Assembly: GCF_024609245.1 (NCBI RefSeq)
Contig: NZ_JANJYH010000005.1
Span: forward strand, 124,001 to 188,000
From: Haloarchaeobius sp. FL176
Lineage (GTDB): Archaea; Halobacteriota; Halobacteria; Halobacteriales; Natrialbaceae
Reading direction: 5' to 3'
DNA length: 64,000 bases
Part shown: one piece after another, positions 16,943 through 24,811 of the stretch
How the letters are laid out: every line of letters begins with the position of its first letter
Position numbering within the stretch: position 1 is the stretch's first letter
The notes under the pieces: model-generated
What the model was told of the DNA's origin: nothing
Database searches by the model: none
What the model saw: the letters and a program-made list of their open reading frames with translations, nothing else
Position numbers and translations under genes: made by a program

Positions 16943-17313
16943 AGCGCGTCGCGAGTCGGCGCGAACCGCACCCGGTCGTTCACACTCGGCCCCAGCGTCA
17001 GCTCGACGGTACCGTCGTCCAGCACGCGGCCGTCCTCGACGTAGACGCCCCAGGTCGAAAAGCGGAGCCAGCCGCGCATCTCGGCGGCGTGGGTCGTCAC
17101 GTCGCAGTACTCGACGGTGTGCTCGGGGAACTCGGCCGTCGAGTGCGCCTGGTCCATGTCCGAGTAGACCACGTCGTTCGTCTCGAAGAACTCCTCGAGC
17201 GCGGCGGCGCTCTCGGCGACACGCTCGACGACGCCCTCCGAGGCGGCCTGTAGCTCCTCGGTCGTCAGCCCCACGTCGCGCAGGGCGGCCTGTGTCCGCT
17301 GGTCGAAATGCAT
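16939..17313 (-). CDS. Conserved small protein cotranscribed with FAU-1
   Basis: A 124-residue soluble acidic protein I cannot name. It has a helical N-terminal half (TQAALRDVGLTTEELQ and ERVAESAAALEEFF) and a beta-rich C-terminal half (VEYCDVTTHAAEMRGWLRFSTWG). It is the first gene of a two-gene unit; its stop overlaps the FAU-1 start (ATGA). That suggests a linked role in RNA metabolism, but nothing in the sequence proves it. The start is the ATG at 17313; the frame extends upstream without a better signal. Confidence 0.65.
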   Translation of the reverse strand: MHFDQRTQAALRDVGLTTEELQAASEGVVERVAESAAALEEFFETNDVVYSDMDQAHSTAEFPEHTVEYCDVTTHAAEMRGWLRFSTWGVYVEDGRVLDDGTVELTLGPSVNDRVRFAPTRDAL

Positions 17314-17362
17314 ACCCGGCGGTACTCGCAGCAGCGTCTTGAACCTGGCTTCCGCTGGCCGG

Positions 17363-17581
17363 TCAGTCGTCGGCGGGCGTTCCGCTCCAGGCTGGTGAGT
17401 CAGTCGAAGTCGGGCGAGAAGTAGGAGGGTCGGCGGTCGGTGCGTCGGTCGGGGTGTCGGCGGCCGATGGTTTCGGGTCGTCACTGAACCCTTTTAGTGT
17501 CGGTACTGGTGTTCGAAAACCGTCGTCCTCCGCTGTGGGGAGGGGGGTGTAGAGCATTCCTCGGCCATTCTGGTCTGTCAT
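17363..17581 (-). CDS. Small Thr/Pro-rich protein, hypothetical
   Basis: A 72-residue predicted protein beginning MTDQNGRGMLYTPLPTAEDDG and ending in a low-complexity Thr/Pro/Asp/Ser tail. Support is modest: a tttatc element lies about 31 nt before the ATG at 17581, and the frame is open with haloarchaeal codon use. It has no known domain. It is divergent from the PrsW protease gene across an AT-rich 150-bp region. It could instead be an untranslated transcript. Confidence 0.5.
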   Translation of the reverse strand: MTDQNGRGMLYTPLPTAEDDGFRTPVPTLKGFSDDPKPSAADTPTDAPTADPPTSRPTSTDSPAWSGTPADD

Positions 17582-17731
17582 TAGAACGTACACGGAGTTT
17601 CTCGTTGATAAACTACCCCTAATACAGATACTGTGAATCAATGTCATACTAAGATGTGCCACGAATCCTTAAGGACGGCGCCGAGAGTCCCAGGGGAACC
17701 ATTACGGGGCCGTTCCCCCAAGCCGGAGCCA
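17582..17731. promoter_or_regulatory. AT-rich divergent promoter region upstream of PrsW
   Basis: This segment is clearly richer in A/T than its surroundings (17582-17675). It carries a minus-strand tttatc (around 17606-17612) for the small protein. On the plus strand, ccttaagg (about 17667-17674) and attacggg (about 17700) precede the PrsW start at 17732. No perfect operator palindrome is evident. Confidence 0.5.
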
Positions 17732-18769
17732 ATGAGTCCACGACGGGACCCGATAGAGCGGGCCGCCGACCGGGGACGTGACCTGTACGAGGTCGCCACC
17801 TGGGACCAGCGCAGCGAGTTCGACGGCATCGCTGTCGCGGTCTACGAGGGACTACGCCCGGCCGCACGCTGGGTCGTCATCGGCATCGCGACGATCATCA
17901 CGGTCGCGCTGTTCGCCTTCGGCGGACTCGCCACGATCTCGAACCCCATCGTCGGGACGTTCGTCCTCCTCTCGCTCGTGCCCGCACTGTTGCTCGCCGG
18001 CTACGTCTACCGCAGCGACGTGACCACGCACGAACCCCTCCCGATGCTCGCCGGTACGTTCCTGCTCGCCATCGTGTTCTCGACGTTCGCGAGCATCGTC
18101 AACACGTTCACGAGCGCCGCCTTCACCAGCGTCGGCCTCCCGACGCAGGGCTTCGTCGGCGGGGTGCTCTTCTTCGTCTTCATCGTCGGTCCCGGCGAGG
18201 AGTTCGTGAAGTGGCTCGCGGTGCGCATCTACGCCTTCCGACGCGCCGAGTTCGACGCGGTCATCGACGGCGCGGTGTACGGTGCCGTCGCCGGCCTCGG
18301 CTTCGCCACCATCGAGAACGCCTTCTACATCACGCGGTTCATCGAGGCGACCGGCACCACCGTCTCCATCGTCGAGGCCGGGTCGAACATCGCCGCCCTG
18401 CGGGCGCTCGCCGGCCCCGGGCACGTCATCTACTCCGCAATCTCCGGTTTCTACCTGGGCCTCGCGAAGTTCAACCGCGAGCACTACGGCCCCATCGTCG
18501 TCAAGGGGCTGCTGCTCGCCGCGCTGTTCCACGCCACCTACAACATCTCCGTGGGCTACGTCCCCGGCATCATCTCGTTCGTCTCACCGCTGGACGACTT
18601 CGCCGCGAGCATCGTCTACATCATCGTCTACGACACCCTCATCGGACTGTTCCTCTACCGCAAGCTCCGCAACTACAAGCGGGCCTACCGCGACGCGGGG
18701 GTACGCGAACACCGGAACCGCCCGAACGACCCCGAACTCACCGAGTTCGACGGCCCGCCGCGGCCCTGA
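17732..18769 (+). CDS. PrsW family intramembrane metalloprotease
   Basis: A 345-residue membrane protein with about eight spans. The PrsW/CPBP-like motifs are all present: E156-E157 in GPGEEFVKW, E195-N-A-F-Y199, H231 in PGHVIYSAISGF, and H267 in ALFHATYN. In Bacillus, PrsW cleaves the anti-sigma factor RsiW. Archaea lack that partner, so the substrate here is unknown and possibly a membrane regulator. A soluble N-terminal segment of about 45 residues precedes TM1. The ATG at 17732 is the first plausible start; upstream sequence is promoter-like. Confidence 0.85.
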   Translation: MSPRRDPIERAADRGRDLYEVATWDQRSEFDGIAVAVYEGLRPAARWVVIGIATIITVALFAFGGLATISNPIVGTFVLLSLVPALLLAGYVYRSDVTTHEPLPMLAGTFLLAIVFSTFASIVNTFTSAAFTSVGLPTQGFVGGVLFFVFIVGPGEEFVKWLAVRIYAFRRAEFDAVIDGAVYGAVAGLGFATIENAFYITRFIEATGTTVSIVEAGSNIAALRALAGPGHVIYSAISGFYLGLAKFNREHYGPIVVKGLLLAALFHATYNISVGYVPGIISFVSPLDDFAASIVYIIVYDTLIGLFLYRKLRNYKRAYRDAGVREHRNRPNDPELTEFDGPPRP

Positions 18770-18770
18770 C

Positions 18771-19364
18771 TCAGGCCCGCTCGCCCAGCATGTTCTCGAC
18801 GTACTTCGCGACGACGTCGACCTCCAGGTGGACCGGATCGCCCGGCTCCTTCGCCGAGAGGTTCGTCAGCTCGTACGTCGTCGGCACGATGGCCACCGAG
18901 AACCCCTCGTCGTCCCGCTCCGCGACGGTCAGGCTGATACCGTCGAGCGTCACGGACCCCTTCTCGACGACGTACCGGCCGTAGCCCGCGGGCAGGTCGA
19001 ACGCGAACTGCCAGTCCTCGCCCACCGCCTCCACCGAGCGAACCGTCGCCGTCGTGTCGACGTGACCCTGCACCACGTGCCCGTCGAACCGCCCGTCTGC
19101 CGGCATCGCCCGTTCGAGGTTGACGGGGTCGCCGACCGCCACGTCCCCGAGGTACGTCTTCGCGACGGTCTCCTCGGCCAGGAACACCTCGAACGCCTCC
19201 TCGTCGTACTCCTCGACGGTCAGACAGACGCCGCTGACGCTGATGCTCGCGCCGTGGCCCACGTCCGAGAGCACCACGTCGCCCGCGATACGGAGGCGAC
19301 GACCGTCGTCGGTGTCCGTGACCCCGACGACCTCACCCGTCTCCTCGACGATTCCCGTGAACAT
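18771..19364 (-). CDS. ribE: Riboflavin synthase (alpha-chain type)
   Basis: A 197-residue protein with the hallmark N-terminus MFTGIVEETG. It has two homologous lumazine-binding barrels. The first is about 1-95, with SISVSGVCLTV and the VNLERA element. The second is about 96-190, with GHVVQGHVDTTA and the parallel SLTVAERDD element. It catalyses dismutation of two 6,7-dimethyl-8-ribityllumazine molecules to riboflavin. This is the bacterial-type trimeric enzyme, not the small archaeal RibC, as is usual for haloarchaea. It ends two bases after the convergent PrsW stop. ArfB in this window acts earlier in the same pathway. Confidence 0.92.
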   Translation of the reverse strand: MFTGIVEETGEVVGVTDTDDGRRLRIAGDVVLSDVGHGASISVSGVCLTVEEYDEEAFEVFLAEETVAKTYLGDVAVGDPVNLERAMPADGRFDGHVVQGHVDTTATVRSVEAVGEDWQFAFDLPAGYGRYVVEKGSVTLDGISLTVAERDDEGFSVAIVPTTYELTNLSAKEPGDPVHLEVDVVAKYVENMLGERA

Positions 19365-19424
19365 GGCCGGCGCTTGGGGTCGGGGACGCAAAACGCTCCC
19401 GTTCTCACGAGTCGGACGCGGTGC

Positions 19425-20015
19425 TCACGCCCCTGCGTCGAGTTCCTCGTACCGCTCCCGGAACCGCGCCTCACACGAGCCACAGCAGAACTGGTAGACG
19501 TCGTCGCCGATGCGGGCCGAGGTACCCTCGCTGGTCACGGTGTTGTCGCACTCGGCACAGGAGAGCGCGAAGTCGACGCCGCCGACGCTGGGCGACCACT
19601 CGGCGCTGGCGACCAGCTCCACGTCGACGTCCCGCACCAGCGACGAGTCGACGACGCCGTCGAGCCAGCGGTGGACCGCGTCGTCGGGGACGCGGGCGTG
19701 GACCGTCACGTCGCCGTCGGCGGTCGTGAACACGTGCTCGACGGCGTCGGCGGCCCGGAGCGCGCCCGCGACCTCGTCGCTGGCACCGGGTTCGAGGTCG
19801 AGGCGGACGAGGACCGGCGTGCCCTCGCGGAGCTGCGAGCGGTCGACGTCGACGGTGAACCGGCGGACGACGCCGACCGCCTCCAGCCGGGAGACGCGGT
19901 CGGAGACGGCGGGCCCGGAGAGCCCGACCGCCTCGCCGATGCTGGCGAAGGAGCGGCGGGCGTCGGCGGCGAGCAGGCGGAGGATCTCGATGTCGGTGTC
20001 GTCGAGGTCGCGCAT
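19425..20015 (-). CDS. Lrp/AsnC-type transcriptional regulator with C-terminal TRASH metal-sensing domain
   Basis: A 196-residue regulator. The Lrp winged HTH is at 1-55 (DDTDIEILRLLAADARRSF, then SDRVSRLEAVGVV), and a short effector-like region follows. A TRASH domain at 150-190 has cysteines at 153, 156, 177, 178 and 181. TRASH domains bind soft metals; archaeal TRASH-HTH proteins control copper export genes. A copper response is therefore likely but not proven. The start is leaderless (cttttcg about 31 nt before the ATG at 20015). The CopD-like membrane gene lies upstream on the same strand with a 95-bp gap. Confidence 0.85.
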   Translation of the reverse strand: MRDLDDTDIEILRLLAADARRSFASIGEAVGLSGPAVSDRVSRLEAVGVVRRFTVDVDRSQLREGTPVLVRLDLEPGASDEVAGALRAADAVEHVFTTADGDVTVHARVPDDAVHRWLDGVVDSSLVRDVDVELVASAEWSPSVGGVDFALSCAECDNTVTSEGTSARIGDDVYQFCCGSCEARFRERYEELDAGA

Positions 20016-20110
20016 ACCAGGGAAGACGAGCCGGGCATCGAAAAGTATTGTGCGGGTTCGGCCTTGGAATCCAATGCGAAGCCAGCGTCGGCCCGCTGAT
20101 CCGAACGTTG

Positions 20111-20575
20111 TCAGTAGACGATGCCGGCGCCGTAGACGATGAGCGTCGCGTCGACGAGCAGGAGCACGGCGACGACGCTCGCGGCGTAGAGGAACGGCTT
20201 CGCCTCGCGGGCAGGCGAGCGGACCTTCTGCTCGTCGAAGCCGCGGTCGAGCTTGCCGCCGGCGACCTCGACGAGCCCAGTGAGGACGAACCAGAGCGTG
20301 AGCATGGTGAGGACGAGGTGGCCGCGGCCGCTGCCGGTGAGCGAGTCGACGGTGTAGAGGGTGCCGGCGAGGTGGCCGCCAGTGAAAAAGAGCAGGGCAG
20401 AGCAGCCACGCGAGAGCCAGCGGAACCGCGAGACGATGCCTTGCAGGGGGCTGGCGTTGAGCGAGCCGTCGAGCGCGGCGGGGAGCAGGCCGAACGTGAC
20501 GAACAGCACGCTCCCGACCCAGACGGCCGACGTGATGCTGTGGAGCGTCCGGACCGCGACGTCGATAGTGGACAT
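20111..20575 (-). CDS. CopD-like integral membrane protein
   Basis: A 154-residue protein with four predicted membrane spans. The first carries LHSITSAVWVGSVLFVTFG, similar to the histidine-plus-Trp-Val-Gly start of CopD-type copper-resistance proteins. A second conserved His/Gly stretch (FTGGHLAGTLYTVD) follows. The match is to a loose family; heme or copper handling is an inference from that and from the TRASH regulator next door. The start is the ATG at 20575, since the longer upstream frame is shadow coding. Confidence 0.6.
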   Translation of the reverse strand: MSTIDVAVRTLHSITSAVWVGSVLFVTFGLLPAALDGSLNASPLQGIVSRFRWLSRGCSALLFFTGGHLAGTLYTVDSLTGSGRGHLVLTMLTLWFVLTGLVEVAGGKLDRGFDEQKVRSPAREAKPFLYAASVVAVLLLVDATLIVYGAGIVY

Positions 20576-20654
20576 GCTCGTCGGTGACGAAGCAGGGGAC
20601 AAAAGAGTTGCCGAAGTCGACAGGGCGGCTGGGAGCGGGACGGCGGCCACCCAG

Positions 20655-21194
20655 TCACCCTGACGGGGCGGGCACGGCGACGCGCTCGGGGTAGCGCCAC
20701 GCCGTGACGGCCGGGTCGACGTCGGTGCCAACGAGCAGGAGCCCGACGATGCCGACGAAGGTCGCCAGCGCGCTCCCCGTGACGAGTCCGACCGCCGCGG
20801 GGACGACACCGAGCAGCAGCGTCGGCGCGGCGAGGCAGAGCCAGTACGCGGTGCGCGGGACCGGCCGGGTCGGGTGTACCGAGTGGTGGATGGGGTCGAG
20901 GCCCTCGCCGAACTCGATGCCGGCCTCGACCCGTATCTCGTCCCACGAGCAGCGCCCGACCGTCGCGTAGGCGGCGGCGTGGACCGCCTCGTGGGCGACG
21001 AACACGGCCGCGATGACCGCGAACTGGAGCAGCTCGCCGGCGGGGAGCGCATCCGCGTAGCTGAGGTACTGGGCGAGGCCGTAGGTCGCGACGTAGGCCC
21101 CGCCGACGGCGAGGGCGGCGGCCGCACCGACGGCGGTCGACCGCGCCGCGCCCCAGCCGTCCTCGTGGCACTCGGGGTCGGGGTCGACGTACAT
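20655..21194 (-). CDS. DUF3267 putative membrane zincin protease
   Basis: A 179-residue protein with about four membrane spans and a zinc-protease motif, H68-E-A-V-H72, at the end of the second span. This is characteristic of DUF3267 (site-2-protease-like) proteins. A conserved IHHSVHPTRP segment lies downstream. An NVD/DGTDVDPAV-like acidic motif (VGTDVDPAVT) sits near the C-terminus and may provide the third ligand. The start was set at the ATG at 21194 because gcttacag lies about 31 nt upstream; the Met at 21236 would place the promoter inside the gene. The substrate is unknown. Confidence 0.75.
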   Translation of the reverse strand: MYVDPDPECHEDGWGAARSTAVGAAAALAVGGAYVATYGLAQYLSYADALPAGELLQFAVIAAVFVAHEAVHAAAYATVGRCSWDEIRVEAGIEFGEGLDPIHHSVHPTRPVPRTAYWLCLAAPTLLLGVVPAAVGLVTGSALATFVGIVGLLLVGTDVDPAVTAWRYPERVAVPAPSG

Positions 21195-21242
21195 GCGTTG
21201 TGGGTTGCGTGGCGAGGGCTGTAAGCGCTCGGGCATGGCTGG

Positions 21243-21524
21243 CTACGCGTCGACCTCGCAGCGCCGACGCGGCTCGCCGTCTCGACGCCGGCGGTAGTAC
21301 GCCAGCCCGAGGAGCTGGGCGTACAGCAGTCCCAGCGCGATGGGGAACAGCGCCAGCGCGCCGACCGTCTGCGACACGTAGCCGCCCGCCACGAGCAGTT
21401 CGGCGAGTTCGTTCGCGACGACGACCGTGATCGCACCGACGTACAGCAGCGGGGAGGCGGCCATCGAGCGAGCCGACCGGTACAGCGAGCGGAGACCGTT
21501 GGTTGACTGTCCGTTCTGCGTCAT
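21243..21524 (-). CDS. Small membrane protein, hypothetical
   Basis: A 93-residue protein with two hydrophobic spans (about 25-45 and 55-75) and an Arg-rich C-terminus (YYRRRRDGEPRRRCEVDA). I know no family for it. The ATG at 21524 opens the hydrophilic N-terminus MTQNGQSTNG. It lies between the DUF3267 zincin and a winged-helix regulator on the same strand, with short gaps on both sides, so it may belong to that cluster. Confidence 0.55.
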   Translation of the reverse strand: MTQNGQSTNGLRSLYRSARSMAASPLLYVGAITVVVANELAELLVAGGYVSQTVGALALFPIALGLLYAQLLGLAYYRRRRDGEPRRRCEVDA

Positions 21525-21588
21525 CGACTCAGCGTACGACTGCCGGCCACTTGGGCGCTCGGCGAACGGAATTTCTATACAGAATCCA

Positions 21589-22494
21589 TCAGTTCTCCTC
21601 GACAGCGACGACGCGCCCGTCGCCATCGAGTGTGGCGGTGAGGCTGTCGTCGTCGATGGCGACGGTGACGACGAGTTCGCCACCGTCGACGGTCGTGTCG
21701 CCGTCATCGGCGTCGGCCCCACTCTGGGTGCCCCGAGCGTCGACGGCCTCGACGCTCGCGTCGTCACCGACGAACGGGAACTCCCAGACGTGGTCCTCGC
21801 GGAGCGTGTAGCCGTGTGTGCGGCACCAGCTAGCCACGTCAGGGTCGACGAGCAGGGGGAAGCTGATCGGGCCAGCGACCCGGGCAGGACAGGTGTCACA
21901 GACCGCGCGGAAGCCCGGCTCTGCAGGGTCGCCGATGGTCGTCTCGACGCTGTCGTAGCACTGCGTGCAGACGCCGGCGAGCGCCTGCTCGATAGCCTGG
22001 AACGCGAACAGCTCGGCGAGGGCGACCACCTCGGAGAGCGTGGCGTCGGTCGTCGCGTTCGCGGGCACGTGCCACGAGAACAGCGGGTGGTCCTCCGCAC
22101 AGGAGACGACGCACTGGCCGTCCTGGACCGTCGCGACCGCGGGGGTGCCACAGAACGGGCACGTGCTGTCGAGCTCGGCCGGGCCGAGCGAGACCGACTC
22201 GGTGTAGGTGCCCGCGAGGATGGCCCCGGCGACCCGTGCGCCCGTGGCGGTCAGCCGGTAGCCGTCGTCGGTCCGCTCGACGAAGCGGGCGCGCAGCTGG
22301 TTGAGGTGGTAGCGGAAGCGGCCCGAATCACGGACGCCGACGCGACGCCGCAGCGCCGCGAAGCCGACGGGCTCGGGCCCCTCGTCCCGGTGGTGGTCCG
22401 TGAGCGCGTCGAGGATGTCGACCCGGACCGGGTCGCTCAGTGCCGCGAACGCGTCGGCGGGCGCGGGTTCGTCGTCTGATTCTGGGTCGGACAT
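21589..22494 (-). CDS. Winged-helix (ArsR-like) regulator with C-terminal Cys-rich region
   Basis: A 301-residue protein. The N-terminal HTH reads AFAALSDPVRVDILDAL, then GRFRYHLNQLRARFV at the recognition helix, as in ArsR-type haloarchaeal regulators. A strand-helix region with LTATGARVAGAIL follows. The remaining two thirds carry several Cys pairs (STCPFCGTP, VVSCAEDH, GVCTQCYD, AVCDTCPA), consistent with two structural zinc sites. The effector is unknown. It lies 10 bp downstream of the next gene in the same direction, so the two are cotranscribed. Confidence 0.75.
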   Translation of the reverse strand: MSDPESDDEPAPADAFAALSDPVRVDILDALTDHHRDEGPEPVGFAALRRRVGVRDSGRFRYHLNQLRARFVERTDDGYRLTATGARVAGAILAGTYTESVSLGPAELDSTCPFCGTPAVATVQDGQCVVSCAEDHPLFSWHVPANATTDATLSEVVALAELFAFQAIEQALAGVCTQCYDSVETTIGDPAEPGFRAVCDTCPARVAGPISFPLLVDPDVASWCRTHGYTLREDHVWEFPFVGDDASVEAVDARGTQSGADADDGDTTVDGGELVVTVAIDDDSLTATLDGDGRVVAVEEN

Positions 22495-22504
22495 CGGCCG
22501 GGAA

Positions 22505-23314
22505 TCACTCCGTATCGGCGGCACAGGCGCCACAGAGCAGCTCGATGGTCGCCGTCTTCGAGCCGATGACGGTCTCGAGGTCGTTGACCGGGTGGCTGTC
22601 GCCACAGCGCTCGCAGTCGGCCATCGGCTGGGAGACCTCGCCGAGGAGGCTCTCCACGTCGAACGCGTCCTCGCCGAGGTCCGCGTCGAGCTCGTCGGCC
22701 GTCCCGCCGCGCAGGAGGGCGTCCTCGGCGGGCTCGTCGTCGGGGTCGGGCTCGTCGGGGTCCTCGTCCACGACCGACCGCATCGCCTCGCCGAAGAACT
22801 CGCCGGCGAGGTCGTCCGGCAGGCCCGCGTTCCCGTACAGCGTCGAGACGAGGTCCGTCCGGAGCTCCTCCGGCGAGATTCCCTCGCGGCGGGCGACGGC
22901 GGCGACGGCGTCGGCCTCGCGTTCGTCGTGACCGCCGTACTCGTTCGGGTTGTGAACGTAGCGGTCGACGACCGCGTGCAGCCGCCTGCGCACGGTCGGG
23001 TCCGCGTCCCACCGGGCCGGGAACGCCTCGTCGATACGCTCGACGAGGTCGCTCCGCGGCCCCGGCGGGCTCTCGGGCTGGCCCGACGCTCCGGCGGTCC
23101 GGCCGGCGTCCGCAGTCGTGCTCCCGTCGGCGTCGGCCGATACCGGGTCGAGTCGCCCCTCGGCCAGGTCACAGAGCACGCTGAGGCTCTCCTGGGCCGA
23201 CGCGGGCTCGTAGCCGCGGCAGTCCACGAAGATGCGCTCGATGCGGTCGGCCACCGCCGCCGGTATCTCGACCGCGACGGCGTCGCCGTCGTGGTCGTCC
23301 CGCTGTTCCATCAT
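22505..23314 (-). CDS. Acidic haloarchaeal protein with C-terminal zinc ribbon, unknown function
   Basis: A 269-residue protein. An N-terminal helical region (residues 1-50) is followed by a disordered Ala/Ser/Gly/Pro linker, a helical middle part, and a C-terminal ribbon (DCERCGDSHPV, then LLCGACAAD). I do not recognise a family. Leaderless initiation is well supported: tttatacg begins 28 nt before the ATG at 23314. It is the first gene of a pair with the winged-helix regulator. Confidence 0.65.
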   Translation of the reverse strand: MMEQRDDHDGDAVAVEIPAAVADRIERIFVDCRGYEPASAQESLSVLCDLAEGRLDPVSADADGSTTADAGRTAGASGQPESPPGPRSDLVERIDEAFPARWDADPTVRRRLHAVVDRYVHNPNEYGGHDEREADAVAAVARREGISPEELRTDLVSTLYGNAGLPDDLAGEFFGEAMRSVVDEDPDEPDPDDEPAEDALLRGGTADELDADLGEDAFDVESLLGEVSQPMADCERCGDSHPVNDLETVIGSKTATIELLCGACAADTE

Positions 23315-23468
23315 CCATTGTCTTGCCCCCGAAACGTATAAATTCCACTGAAAGAGCCGGTGGGGATTGGACGAAACACGGTCCGGACGCTCACTGGCTG
23401 CGGTGGCCGTCCGGTCGACGGGTACTGTTATGACTCGTCGTCCAGTAGGGAGATGCAACGTCTGAGCT

Positions 23469-24671
23469 ATGTGGACTCGTAACCGTGTACTCGTGCTGGT
23501 GTTCGCGGTGACCATCCTGCTCCTCGGCACCACGTTCGTCTCGCCCTCGGTCCAGACGCCGCCGGGCGAACCCGAGGACGACGACGAGGCGCTGGTCGGT
23601 CTCGGGGACACCGAGACGGACGTCTGGCCGTACGTCAGCAGCCGCGAGGCGTTCCAGGGACGCGCCAGCGCGCTCAACCTGCTCGTCCGTGGCAACCCCG
23701 AACAGGTGAAGGCACGGCTCCAGGCCGGCGGCGACGGCTGGAACGAGACGGAGCCGGTGTTCACCGAGGAGACGGACGATAACCCGCAGTTCGGCAACGG
23801 CAGTCGCATCGTCTGGGCCGACGCCGTCGGGGCGAAGCGCTACGTCTACTACGAACGCGCGACGGGCGAGGGCACCTGGGCGCCCCAGTCCTACCAGCTC
23901 CACCGCGGCGACTACTTCGGCGGCCAGTACCACGCTCGAGCGTACCAGCTCGAGACGGAGAGCGGCAACTGGACCGCGGTGCAGGCCCACGCGGAGCACT
24001 TCGACTGGTTCACGCTGACACACACCGTCGACAGTCTGCAGGAGGCCCGCATCGACATCGAGCGCGACTTCATCGACTCGACACCCACCGGTGACGTCCA
24101 GCGGGTGTACCACGACAACGGCGACACGCACGACCACGACGGCTGGACGACCGTCGTCTACCTGCTCGCGCTGCCGCTGCTCGGCAGCGTCTCCCTCGGC
24201 TCGGCGCGGGCGACGGCCCGGACCATCTTCGACGGCGTCTGGACCTACCGAACCCGGCTCCGGGTCGCGGTGTTCGTCGGCCCGGCCGCGGTCCTGCTCG
24301 GAGTGCGCTTCGCCGGCATCGTCATCGAGAACGCCATGTCCGTCGACCCCAACAGCATCGTCGCAGCACTCTACCCGGTCCTCGTTTTCGGGACGCCCGC
24401 CGCCGCCTACATCGCCGGGCGGAACCTCGACCCGGCCGACGGCTTCATCTTCGGCACCCTCGGGTTCGGCACCGGCGTCGTCCTCGACTACGGCTTCATC
24501 GGCGTCCGCGTCCTCCCCATCGAACTCGTGCTCCACCGGGTCGGCCTCGCGGTCGGCATCGGGCTCGTCGCCGCCGGCGCGAGCGCGTTCCACGACTTCG
24601 AACTGCGCCGGTCGCTCGTCGCCGGCGGCCTGCTCTGGTACGGCCTCGTCGTCGCCGCACACTACCTCTGA
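23469..24671 (+). CDS. Polytopic membrane protein with large extracytoplasmic domain, unknown
   Basis: A 400-residue protein. An N-terminal hydrophobic segment (VLVLVFAVTILLLGTTFVS) is followed by an acidic extracytoplasmic domain of about 200 residues (with repeated Tyr/Trp such as RYVYYERATGEGTW and YFGGQYHARAYQLE). About six hydrophobic spans from residue 230 onward follow. No catalytic motif is evident. It precedes another multi-spanning membrane gene on the same strand, separated by about 90 bp with a separate TATA element. Confidence 0.7.
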   Translation: MWTRNRVLVLVFAVTILLLGTTFVSPSVQTPPGEPEDDDEALVGLGDTETDVWPYVSSREAFQGRASALNLLVRGNPEQVKARLQAGGDGWNETEPVFTEETDDNPQFGNGSRIVWADAVGAKRYVYYERATGEGTWAPQSYQLHRGDYFGGQYHARAYQLETESGNWTAVQAHAEHFDWFTLTHTVDSLQEARIDIERDFIDSTPTGDVQRVYHDNGDTHDHDGWTTVVYLLALPLLGSVSLGSARATARTIFDGVWTYRTRLRVAVFVGPAAVLLGVRFAGIVIENAMSVDPNSIVAALYPVLVFGTPAAAYIAGRNLDPADGFIFGTLGFGTGVVLDYGFIGVRVLPIELVLHRVGLAVGIGLVAAGASAFHDFELRRSLVAGGLLWYGLVVAAHYL

Positions 24672-24757
24672 GCGACCAGCGCTCTCTCTCGCACCCGGAT
24701 TTTCCGACCCAGCAGCCGTCGGAGTGATTTAACTGGGTCCCGAGCCACGCTCCGGGT

Positions 24758-24811
24758 ATGCAACAGTCACCCCGCCCCGCGAGACGGCCCGCGCCGTGGT
24801 GGTCCCGGTGA
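24758..24811 (+). CDS. Short upstream ORF (17 codons) overlapping the permease start
   Basis: An ATG at 24758 lies about 31 nt after an atttaac TATA-like element. It opens a frame of 17 codons (MQQSPRPARRPAPWWSR) ending at the TGA at 24809-24811. That stop overlaps a candidate GTG start of the following permease at 24808 (GTGA). If transcription starts here, the ORF would act as a leader coupled to the permease. It could equally be the true N-terminus broken by a one-base frameshift. Confidence 0.35.
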   Translation: MQQSPRPARRPAPWWSR

